Shown piece by piece: positions 15,518 through 22,848 of a DNA stretch of 47,704 nucleotides. Where the stretch lies: positions 1 through 47,704 of the forward strand of contig JAFXZY010000084.1 of NCBI GenBank assembly GCA_017541025.1, read 5' to 3'. The notes under the pieces are model-generated. The model saw only the letters and a list, made by a program, of their open reading frames with translations. It was not told where the DNA came from and ran no database searches. The number at the start of each line of letters is the position of its first letter. Within the stretch, counting starts at the first letter, position 1. The stretch is from Bacteroidaceae bacterium. GTDB taxonomy: Bacteria > Bacteroidota > Bacteroidia > Bacteroidales > Bacteroidaceae. The position numbers and the translations under genes were made by a program.

Positions 15518-17041
15518 TTATGGTTCCCTTTCGTACAGGAACATCTGGCGCGGCTCTGTTTCGGGATTCATCACGAAGCCAAGTATGGGCCGCAGGTATT
15601 CAAGGTTCCACAGGTACTTATGGAGAAGCGTATAGAAACGATACCGGAAATTCTCTTCTCCCTTATAAACAAGATGATAATTGTAAGGTATAGGCATATC
15701 ATAATAGTCATGTGAGGTCTTTACCGGGATTACCTCGCGGGCCAGATATTTGATGTCACCAGAATTTACGAGCACGCGCTGTTCTTCACGGATTGATTCA
15801 TCCTCAATATTGCTTATAAAGAAATGCCTTCCTGGAGGCAACTGACAACTCTTCAGATAAATACCCGTATCATAGGAAGAAAAATTGATTACCTTACTGT
15901 CTTCTGTTTCATTACGGTTAACAATATCAGTAATGTCAAGCGTCAGGTGAGAGAATGACCCATTCAGCAATGAAACAATATTCCAGTTAAGGGCCGATGC
16001 AACAATAGCTACAGCAACCATAAGACCATATATTTTAGCATCAGGCTTCATACGGCGAAAGAACACAATAAACAGCGGTCCATAAACATATAGTAATAGA
16101 ATATAATAGAACTGAACGGTAAGGAAGGTAAACGAAAGCAATATAGTTCCATAACTGCCCAAGATCAGCAGCTTTACGTTCTTTTGCGCCTTTGTAAGGA
16201 AAACAGGTAACAACAGAATACACAGAATGGCCAACTTGACAAAGATAAACCACCACACATCAGGCTCTCCATTGGATGATGTACCAGAGTATTTGAACAG
16301 GTTCGTATAGAAATAAACATCAATGAGATCATTTAAGGCATGATGTATAGCAAAATATGCAAGAACAGCCCCCGACACAATTACCATTCCTACGATTACC
16401 CATCCTAAGATTTTTCCAAATTGTTGTAAAAGCCCTTTAGAATATGCAATGTAAATCAATGCCAAGAGCGAACCTCCCCAAAAGAATACACAGATATTGA
16501 ATTTAATCCAGAAAACAATTCCCGCAAAAAAACCAATTAAGAAAGACTTACGACAACCAGGCAACTCGCCAGTCTTAACAAAACGCAACATCTGATACAA
16601 TGTATATGCGATGAATGGAAGACAGAATTCCTCTGCGCTATCACCATAATAGAAGGCATCGGATGTTACGGTAAGCAGGGATAGCAGACATATTAATGGA
16701 ATGTTTATTGAAGAGGCAGAAAACAGACGCATTGTTTTCAGACCATACCAGGAAAAACACCAGAAGCTTAGAATCTCCAGCAAATAAACACCGAAGAAAC
16801 TGCTATAAGATATTGCTGCGGCAAGCTCATGAAGAAAGAACAATATCGGGCCCTTTTGATCAAATATTTCTTTATACAGTATTTTTCCATTTAGCATAGA
16901 CTTGCCAATTGTCATAAATACATGTGCGTCATCCCAGGGATTTATCGGATATATGGGAGAGCAAGTACTAAAGAGTGTAACTAACGCCGCAGATAGCAGG
17001 AAAAGGAGTATTAATTCCCCAGTTGTTTTTTTATAAATCAT
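15518..17041 (-). CDS. Multi-pass membrane GT-C-type glycosyltransferase, paralogue of the next gene
   Basis: The product is 507 residues with about ten hydrophobic segments. The first extracytoplasmic loop SPIYPINPWDDAHVFMTIGK carries an acidic pair (DD) near residue 37, as in GT-C enzymes that use polyprenyl-phosphate sugars, followed by YKEIFDQKGPILFFLHE. A soluble tail follows the last membrane segment. It is the last gene of a GT2 / small protein / GtrA-GT-C / GT-C operon and starts 26 bp after the upstream paralogue. It probably transfers a sugar from a lipid carrier to a surface glycan. Substrate unknown. Confidence 0.75.
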   Translation of the reverse strand: MIYKKTTGELILLFLLSAALVTLFSTCSPIYPINPWDDAHVFMTIGKSMLNGKILYKEIFDQKGPILFFLHELAAAISYSSFFGVYLLEILSFWCFSWYGLKTMRLFSASSINIPLICLLSLLTVTSDAFYYGDSAEEFCLPFIAYTLYQMLRFVKTGELPGCRKSFLIGFFAGIVFWIKFNICVFFWGGSLLALIYIAYSKGLLQQFGKILGWVIVGMVIVSGAVLAYFAIHHALNDLIDVYFYTNLFKYSGTSSNGEPDVWWFIFVKLAILCILLLPVFLTKAQKNVKLLILGSYGTILLSFTFLTVQFYYILLLYVYGPLFIVFFRRMKPDAKIYGLMVAVAIVASALNWNIVSLLNGSFSHLTLDITDIVNRNETEDSKVINFSSYDTGIYLKSCQLPPGRHFFISNIEDESIREEQRVLVNSGDIKYLAREVIPVKTSHDYYDMPIPYNYHLVYKGEENFRYRFYTLLHKYLWNLEYLRPILGFVMNPETEPRQMFLYEREP

Positions 17042-17067
17042 ATATATATTACTTTTTTAAGTCTGGT

Positions 17068-18951
17068 TTATACTTTTTTATACAGACGTAGAAACGTAGG
17101 TCTAGTCTGAGGTGCCTTTACAGAAAAATATAACAGGATTCTTGAATAACCTAACTTGCTTAAATATTTTAATGGGGATGCAAAGAAAACTCTATCTAAG
17201 TCATCTTGACCCTCATAAATCTGTTTATAGCCCAAAGTATCAGGAACAAAATCCATCGTAACCACATACTTGGATTTCCCTGATTCCAGGTAAGCTGCCT
17301 GAGTTGTTTCTTCATCTGGTATATAGACAACGCCAACTGAGAAGAAATGCTTTATAACAGGCAGACAATCTGTGAGCACATAAATACCTCTATCTTTGCA
17401 CCTATACAACATCACATCATCCTTTTCATGATTATCCTTATTAATAATATGAGCAACTTCAAGTATACGTGGGATAAAAGATCCATTCAGTAATGTCATA
17501 AAATTATAGTTGAAAAGTGTTGCGACAATAGCTATTAAAGCAAATGCGGAAACACTTTTGAAAGAAACTCTGAAGTTGCGAATATACCGTATAAATAAAG
17601 GCAGAAAAACTGATAGTATTAGATAGTAGTAGATATTGCAAAGTGGTATCTTTACTAAAACCAGGACACAAGCAGCACCAGCAAAAGAAAAGAAGACAAA
17701 AATCTTGATATCCTTTCTAACTCTGACAAGAGAGATTGTACCAAGCAAAATGAGATATCCTATGATTGGGAACACCTTCTCCTCCCAACTCATTTCTCCG
17801 CGAGTTTTTAATCCGTGATATCGGAAAATATTTGAATAAAAGTATACATCTAAAAAGTCATAGAGGATGCCATGATAAAAGGCATATGCCAATACAGGTA
17901 AAGAAACAATCAGAACACCAATGGCTATATGAATTATCGTCATACCAACAACGGGAATCACTTTACGTTTATATGCAAGATAGAGAACCGCCAGCAAAGC
18001 ACCAAAATAAAATGTAAGAATACTGTATTTCATCCATAGAATAATACCAACTCCTAATCCAATAATTATTCCGGTTATACGGGATGGAGCCTTGCCGTCT
18101 CTTACAAAGAGAAGGAAGTGATACATACTGTGAGCCATAATCGGAAGGCTGAATTCCTCTACACTATCCCCAAAATAATAAAAATCAGATGTAATTGTGA
18201 GTAGTGCGACAAGACATGTGAAGGGTAGCGTAATACTAGAATTGCAAAACAGACACATCGTCTTGTAAGAATAAACAATAAAACCAAAAAGACACCCAAT
18301 CTGCAAGAAATAGATGCCAAGGAAACTATGCGGGAAAAAGAATGCAGCCCATTCATGTACCATAAACAGCAGAATTCCTTTCAGATCAAATAAATCTCTA
18401 TACGGCATCATCCCATGAAGCATAGACTTGCCAATTGTCATGAAAACATTTGCATCATCCCAGGGATTAATCGGATATATAGGAGAGCAAGTACTAAAAA
18501 GTGTAACTAACGCCGCAGATAGCAAAAGAAAAAACACATGAAGCTGAACTGTCTTTCTTTGCAAGAGGACCTTGATAATGAAAAAATTCGTCAAAGTGCT
18601 AATACAGAGAGTGGGTAGAAATGCCAGTTTATCATTAATCTGAAAAACATTAACCAACAAAGCCATCAGTCCGAATCTGACAATAAAGAGATTGAATAAA
18701 TGAGCTGCTATAATGCTACTGGCATTCTGTACATTTATAGTTGAATTAAAAGTCCACAAGAGAGTGAAAACCATGTTGAGACAGAGGCATATAGCATACG
18801 AAATCATCATTGATGACTGATACGGCAACCATAACCTGAGGAGATAGAAAAGAGCCGCATCAGCAACTGTAGCTATACCTCCGACTATACAGAACCTTAC
18901 AAACTGCCGGATTCTGTCATTGTATAACAGATATTCTATTTGATTCTTCAT
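17068..18951 (-). CDS. GtrA flippase domain fused to a GT-C-type membrane glycosyltransferase
   Basis: The product is 627 residues. Residues about 12-140 are a four-helix GtrA domain (FVRFCIVGGIATVADAALFY), which in Gtr systems flips undecaprenyl-phosphate-glucose. From about 145 a GT-C protein begins with SPIYPINPWDDANVFMTIGK, homologous over its length to the 507-residue neighbour. GtrA and the terminal transferase are usually separate genes, so the fusion puts flipping and use of the lipid-linked sugar on one chain (inference). A 104-bp stretch is about 93 percent identical to the paralogue. Confidence 0.85.
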   Translation of the reverse strand: MKNQIEYLLYNDRIRQFVRFCIVGGIATVADAALFYLLRLWLPYQSSMMISYAICLCLNMVFTLLWTFNSTINVQNASSIIAAHLFNLFIVRFGLMALLVNVFQINDKLAFLPTLCISTLTNFFIIKVLLQRKTVQLHVFFLLLSAALVTLFSTCSPIYPINPWDDANVFMTIGKSMLHGMMPYRDLFDLKGILLFMVHEWAAFFFPHSFLGIYFLQIGCLFGFIVYSYKTMCLFCNSSITLPFTCLVALLTITSDFYYFGDSVEEFSLPIMAHSMYHFLLFVRDGKAPSRITGIIIGLGVGIILWMKYSILTFYFGALLAVLYLAYKRKVIPVVGMTIIHIAIGVLIVSLPVLAYAFYHGILYDFLDVYFYSNIFRYHGLKTRGEMSWEEKVFPIIGYLILLGTISLVRVRKDIKIFVFFSFAGAACVLVLVKIPLCNIYYYLILSVFLPLFIRYIRNFRVSFKSVSAFALIAIVATLFNYNFMTLLNGSFIPRILEVAHIINKDNHEKDDVMLYRCKDRGIYVLTDCLPVIKHFFSVGVVYIPDEETTQAAYLESGKSKYVVTMDFVPDTLGYKQIYEGQDDLDRVFFASPLKYLSKLGYSRILLYFSVKAPQTRPTFLRLYKKV

Positions 18952-18986
18952 TTTATTATCATTACAGGATAAAAGTACATCTTTCC

Positions 18987-19142
18987 TTAAAGTTTAGGTT
19001 TGGGCAATTCGTCCTGCATAGGGAATCCGACTTTATCATTCATGGCAAAAAACATCGCAATCCCGTATAGCAAGAATTTCAAAGTTTTTTTAATGATATT
19101 TTTTATTATTGCTATAAAAACCAAACGATTGTTCTTTTCCAT
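18987..19142 (-). CDS. 51-residue small protein within the gtr operon
   Basis: The product is 51 residues, opening MEKNNRLVFIAIIKNIIKKT and ending PMQDELPKPKL. It has a basic amphipathic or membrane-like centre (LKFLLYGIAMFFAM). The frame fills most of the otherwise empty gap between the GT2 and GtrA-GT-C genes, with 54 and 35 bp to its neighbours on the same strand. It could be a small subunit or anchor of the transferase complex. I recognise no family. The main alternative is a chance frame in an intergenic gap. Confidence 0.5.
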   Translation of the reverse strand: MEKNNRLVFIAIIKNIIKKTLKFLLYGIAMFFAMNDKVGFPMQDELPKPKL

Positions 19143-19196
19143 AATAATTTATATATGATACATTTTCTTTTTTAAATAAATTCAAATCCAATGGAT

Positions 19197-20147
19197 CTAC
19201 AACCGTTCATCCTTTATGTTGTAACGGGGACGATGTTTAGTTTCCATATATATTTTACCTATATATTCACCAACTATTCCCAGGCTTATTAGAATACAAC
19301 CACTACAGAACCAAATAGACAGAATCAGAGAGGTCCACCCAGTTATCGCTTTTTGTTGTATTATACATATTATGACCCATATAGTAATGCCTGTGGCAAT
19401 CAACAAGAAGAGGGCTCCTAACCAAAGAACCATATGAACCAGCCCCATAGAGAAACTTGTGATACCATCAAACGCAAAGCTCAGCATCTTTGTGAGGGGA
19501 TATTTACTCTCTCCTGCCTGACGTTCCTTACGAGCATATTCAACTTGAGCTGTACGGTATCCTAACAAGGGGACTAAACCGCGTAAGAAAAGATTACGCT
19601 CTTCATATCGGAGTAATGCTTCAACTGACCTTCGTGACATAAGACGATAGTCTGCATGGTTGTACACAGTCTTTACACCCATTCTTGACATCAAACGATA
19701 AAACGTCTGAGCAGTGGTTCTCTTGAACCATGTGTCAGTGGCGCGTGAACTGCGTACACCATATACAATATCATGTCCCTCTTGAGCTAAATGAACCATA
19801 TCATTAATAACCGTCTCATCATCTTGCAAATCAGCATCAATAGTCACCATATAATCTGCGAAACGTAATGCTGTTGACAGACCGGCAATTAATGCATTCT
19901 GATGACCGCAATTGCCAGAAAGATTAATCCCCGCTATTCGTTTATTCACTGCATGAAGTCGTTCTATAATATCCCATGTGGAATCTGCACTTCCGTCATT
20001 AACGTAGAGTATGCGACTACCCGAACTGATGACAGAATTCATATTATCAAGTACGGCAATCAGATGTTCTGTGGTTTGCTCAAGCACCAATTCCTCATTA
20101 TAGCATGGCACAACGATTGCCAGACAAGGCTTGTCTTTTATCTCCAT
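19197..20147 (-). CDS. GT2 polyprenyl-phosphate glycosyltransferase (GtrB/DPM1-like)
   Basis: The product is 316 residues. The start MEIKDKPCLAIVVPCYNEE is chosen because any longer form would translate the structured RNA region upstream; an ATG two codons earlier (20153) is also possible. The GT-A fold motifs are VVPCYNEE, LYVNDGSADSTW and the metal-binding TIDADLQDDE, with two C-terminal membrane segments (HMVLWLGALFLLIATGITIW; WFCSGCILISLGIVGEYIGK). It would load a sugar (probably glucose) from a nucleotide donor onto undecaprenyl phosphate at the inner leaflet. It is the first gene of the operon with GtrA-GT-C and GT-C. Confidence 0.9.
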   Translation of the reverse strand: MEIKDKPCLAIVVPCYNEELVLEQTTEHLIAVLDNMNSVISSGSRILYVNDGSADSTWDIIERLHAVNKRIAGINLSGNCGHQNALIAGLSTALRFADYMVTIDADLQDDETVINDMVHLAQEGHDIVYGVRSSRATDTWFKRTTAQTFYRLMSRMGVKTVYNHADYRLMSRRSVEALLRYEERNLFLRGLVPLLGYRTAQVEYARKERQAGESKYPLTKMLSFAFDGITSFSMGLVHMVLWLGALFLLIATGITIWVIICIIQQKAITGWTSLILSIWFCSGCILISLGIVGEYIGKIYMETKHRPRYNIKDERL

Positions 20148-20221
20148 CAGCATATTACTAACAGAATGACTATGACCTATAGTTCCAGATTCGGTCAGAT
20201 TATTAATAATGTATATGGTTG

Positions 20222-20530
20222 AAAAAACAAAAAAGCGTGGAACCGTCTTCGTTGCTTGTTCTACGCCAGGAGGCCTTCGCATTGCCCGAGATTGTTGAAC
20301 GAAGCAACGCGAAGCCCACGCCGATATGAATATTACCCTCTTATATACAATAAGAGAGCATATATACTCACACCTGGAAGGCATTCATTGTTGCAATGTC
20401 CCGACAATCTCATGAAAGTTGCGAAGTTTCCTGACGTCAGAAACAAAGCGCCTTATGAACGCTTTCTTATTAATTCTGTCCCCTACGTCTTATTCTCCAA
20501 TACCCTCTGATATCAGAATTGACGTGGTTC
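20222..20530 (-). ncRNA. Structured non-coding RNA, probable 6S / Bacteroidales-1-like RNA
   Basis: On the minus strand a perfect promoter at 20537-20567 starts a transcript that ends at a terminator: GCGTGG (complement of 20316-20321) pairs with CCACGC (complement of 20235-20240), and the arm GTTGCTTCGTTC pairs imperfectly with GAACAAGCAAC, followed by an A-run on the plus strand (T-run in the RNA) at 20222-20234. The interior holds further stems, for example CTCTTAT with ATAAGAG in the 20338-20358 area. A long rod-like fold of about 300 nt without a conserved reading frame matches the Bacteroidales-1 motif, proposed elsewhere to be the Bacteroidetes 6S RNA, a regulator of RNA polymerase. 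The identification is from memory of the family. Confidence 0.6.
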
Positions 20531-20536
20531 ACAGTG

Positions 20537-20567
20537 CAAAATTACATTATTTTCTAATAAGCACCAA
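20537..20567 (-). promoter_or_regulatory. Promoter of the structured RNA
   Basis: Minus strand TTG (20565-20567), exactly 20 nt, then TAATTTTG (20537-20544). It fits the Bacteroidetes consensus fully and fixes the 5' end of the RNA near 20530. Confidence 0.75.
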
Positions 20568-21331
20568 GTAAATTGAAGAAAATTTGAAAGAGGCCAAAAA
20601 GCGCAAATAGCAACATGCCGTTTCTCGGGGAGCGAAACGACGTTTCACTGATGGCAGACCCTATTAGAATATCAAATCAAGCCTAAATCAAGACGGGCCG
20701 GGGAGCGAAGCCAAAAACATTCCGCACGAGGGGGTCTTTAGAGGCAAGATGCTTCTTGGAAGAAAAGATGAATGGATGTCTGAGCGACAGCGAGTTTCCG
20801 TTCAGCCTTCCAAGAAGTAGCCTGCCGCCCCCCCCCGAGCCAGGACGTTTTTGGCTTGCTCTTCGGCCCACCGCATCGCTGACACTAACATGCCGTTTCT
20901 CGGGGAAAGAAATGCCGTTTCGCTGACAGCAACAGGCCGTATCGCTCTTAGAGAAAGCGCTGCGGGATTAAAGCCTGAAAAAGAGACTTTCGTAAAAAAC
21001 ACCTAACACCTAACCCAATTAAGTACGATAACCATCGGCTCTGAGAGCCTATCGGGTGATATGGTGACATATAAGAATAAAAAAAAATGAAAACAATGAT
21101 AATCGTAAACGAAAAATCAACTAAGCTATTAAGCCACTAAGCTAACAAAATCGATAACCAAAATACGTTAGGCGAGGTTGCAGAAACCATATCACCGGAT
21201 TAAAAAACGTATGCCTATAGATGGTTCTGAAATTCTCTAGAGAATTTTCTGCTATGCAGGAAGGGGGAAAATTGCAATCGCGTTATTTGATTCTTGTTAC
21301 TACGCCGGTTAGCGGTTAACGTAACCGTCAA
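20568..21331. other. Gene-free, repeat-rich stretch
   Basis: No convincing gene is seen. It holds a 20-bp perfect direct repeat (AACATGCCGTTTCTCGGGGA at 20612-20631 and 20887-20906), the MITE-like element at 20695-20869, an imperfect inverted repeat (21051-21065 with 21186-21200, 13 of 15 positions), the perfect 18-bp palindrome AAATTCTCTAGAGAATTT at 21230-21247, and a small hairpin CGGTTAACGTAACCG at 21312-21326 close to the cysQ stop. Confidence 0.6.
20695..20869. mobile_element. MITE-like element with imperfect terminal inverted repeats
   Basis: The left end GGGCCGGGGAGCGAAGCC AAAAACATTCC and the complement of the right end, GGGCCGAAGAGCAAGCC AAAAACGTCC, match at most positions. Inside is a second inverted repeat, CTTCTTGGAAG (20752-20762) with CTTCCAAGAAG (20807-20817). 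About 175 bp, no transposase. A related solo end lies at 15471-15510. No target-site duplication is evident. Confidence 0.5.
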
Positions 21332-22123
21332 CTACTCCACCAGGAACCAGGGGTTGTGCAGGTCTTCCTTGTTATAGATAAGGGGCTGGCCGGTTTGCAC
21401 ATTCAGAACTTTCCGCCCGGCAGCACGGGCGATGGCATCACCGGCTGCGGTGTCCCACTCCATAGTGGGAGCGAAGCGGGGATAGGCATCAGCTACTCCT
21501 TCTGCCACCAGACAAATCTTGATGCTGCTGCCGCTGCTGATAAGCTGAATTTTATCGTGATTTTTTCTTAGCTGATTGATATATTCTTCTGTCTCTGCAT
21601 TCATGTGCGAACGGCTGGCCACGACAACAAAAGCCCCTCTCCCAACCTCCTCTTCTTTGGGGAGGTTTTCTTTTATCCTCCCCATAGAGGGGGAGTTAGA
21701 GAGGGCTCCCTCCTTCCATGCTCCTTCTCCTATAATACCATAATACAGCACATCTGTGGCAGGAATATAAATAACGCCCAAAATTGGTTCGCCATTATCT
21801 ACGAGAGCGATATTTACGGTAAACTCTCCATTCATCTTGATAAACTCCTTGGTGCCGTCAAGGGGATCGACTACCCATAAACGAGACCATTCCTTACGCT
21901 GCTCATACGGCAAATGCAAACCCTCCTCGCTTAGGACAGGAATACCTGTTTCCCCGAGGTATCGCATAATACACAGATGTGCCGCCTTATCTGCCAACGT
22001 AAGGGGACTGTTGTCTGCTTTTTTCTCTATACCGAAATCCTGACGGGGGTCGGTATATATCTTCATTATCTCTGCTCCAGCTTCCAAAGCAGCATGTTTG
22101 GCTATCTCCAGAAGTTCATTCAT
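21332..22123 (-). CDS. cysQ: 3'(2'),5'-bisphosphate nucleotidase, CysQ family, with a repeat-encoded insertion
   Basis: The product is 263 residues, of the inositol monophosphatase superfamily. It hydrolyses 3'-phosphoadenosine 5'-phosphate left by sulfate assimilation. The metal-binding motifs are SEEG (65-68), VVDPLDGTKEF (84-94) and WDTAAGDAI near the C-terminus. Between GEGAWKEGA and FVVVASRSH the chain carries about 24 extra residues (141-164, SNSPSMGRIKENLPKEEEVG), encoded by two inverted units of the GC-rich palindromic repeat at 21631-21707. The insertion is in frame and near a surface loop before a conserved strand, so the enzyme may still work. It starts 2 bp after ruvA stops, so they share a transcript. 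Confidence 0.92.
   Translation of the reverse strand: MNELLEIAKHAALEAGAEIMKIYTDPRQDFGIEKKADNSPLTLADKAAHLCIMRYLGETGIPVLSEEGLHLPYEQRKEWSRLWVVDPLDGTKEFIKMNGEFTVNIALVDNGEPILGVIYIPATDVLYYGIIGEGAWKEGALSNSPSMGRIKENLPKEEEVGRGAFVVVASRSHMNAETEEYINQLRKNHDKIQLISSGSSIKICLVAEGVADAYPRFAPTMEWDTAAGDAIARAAGRKVLNVQTGQPLIYNKEDLHNPWFLVE
21631..21707. repeat. Double GC-rich palindromic repeat inserted in frame in cysQ, copy 3
   Basis: Two units in inverted orientation: AAGCCCCTCTCCCAACCTCC with GGGGAGGTT, then ATCCTCCCC with GGGGGAGTT and GAGGGCT. The whole block is a multiple of three and contains no stop in the cysQ frame. Confidence 0.75.
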
Positions 22124-22125
22124 GG

Positions 22126-22731
22126 CTACAACATCTTTAGTGCCAGCTTGATAACCTTCTCGACAGGAGCGTCGGGTTCGTCCTTAAGAATTTGCTGGAC
22201 AACTTTATGGGTAGGAGCAGGACTGAAGCCTAACATGGTAAGAGCAGACACAGCCTCATCCTGTACCTCCTTGTTAATCACCGAAGACTGGGCATTTAGC
22301 ATTGAGCCGCCAGCAGCTGCATCAACACCCAGAGCTCCAATTTTATCCTTTAAATCTACGATGATGCGTTGGGCTGCCTTAGGTCCGATGCCCTTTACCT
22401 GCTTCAGCATCTTGTCGTTGCCCTCGCTGATGATGTTACAGAGTTCAACAGGAGTCATCGCAGAAAGAATCATGCGAGCCATAGCGGCACCAATGCCGCT
22501 GACGCTGGTGAGGAGCAGGAACAATTCACGTTCTACCCGAGTGGAGAAACCCCACAACTGGTAGGCATCCTCGCGGATGGACTCTGTTATCCACAACTTT
22601 ACGCTTTCCTTTCCCTGAATGCCGGAAAAGGTATTAAGACTTATGTTCACGCCATACCCTACCCCGTTGCAGTCAATAACAGCCAGAGCAGGAGTAAGAT
22701 CGGCAAGTGTACCTTTAAGATATTCTATCAT
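22126..22731 (-). CDS. ruvA: Holliday junction branch-migration protein RuvA
   Basis: The product is 201 residues, normal length. The start is [14 protein letters not shown], the conserved RuvA N-terminus; upstream in-frame codons come from an AATTGAAA simple repeat. Domain I (OB fold: [14 protein letters not shown]) is followed by the two helix-hairpin-helix motifs [12 protein letters not shown] and [19 protein letters not shown], which bind the junction, then the flexible link and C-terminal domain III that contacts RuvB. A TACCTTTG -7 element is on the minus strand at 22763-22770. It lies divergent from sprA, an arrangement seen in other Bacteroidetes. Confidence 0.97.
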   Translation of the reverse strand: MIEYLKGTLADLTPALAVIDCNGVGYGVNISLNTFSGIQGKESVKLWITESIREDAYQLWGFSTRVERELFLLLTSVSGIGAAMARMILSAMTPVELCNIISEGNDKMLKQVKGIGPKAAQRIIVDLKDKIGALGVDAAAGGSMLNAQSSVINKEVQDEAVSALTMLGFSPAPTHKVVQQILKDEPDAPVEKVIKLALKML

Positions 22732-22848
22732 TCTAAATTGAAAATTGAAAATTATCACATGGCAAAGGTAGTGAAAAAATGCCGAAAAGAGAAAAAAGAT
22801 GAAGAAAAACCTTCCTCAGAATAATAAATCGATGTACATATACGTTAT

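Noticed and set aside
20148-20384. N-terminal extension of the GT2 protein by up to 79 residues
   Set aside because: The extension would translate the terminator and part of the structured RNA; the GT-A fold begins directly after the internal ATG at 20147.
20683-21002. Small minus-strand frames in the 20.7-21.0 kb stretch
   Set aside because: They run across the MITE-like inverted repeats and consist of repeat-encoded residues.
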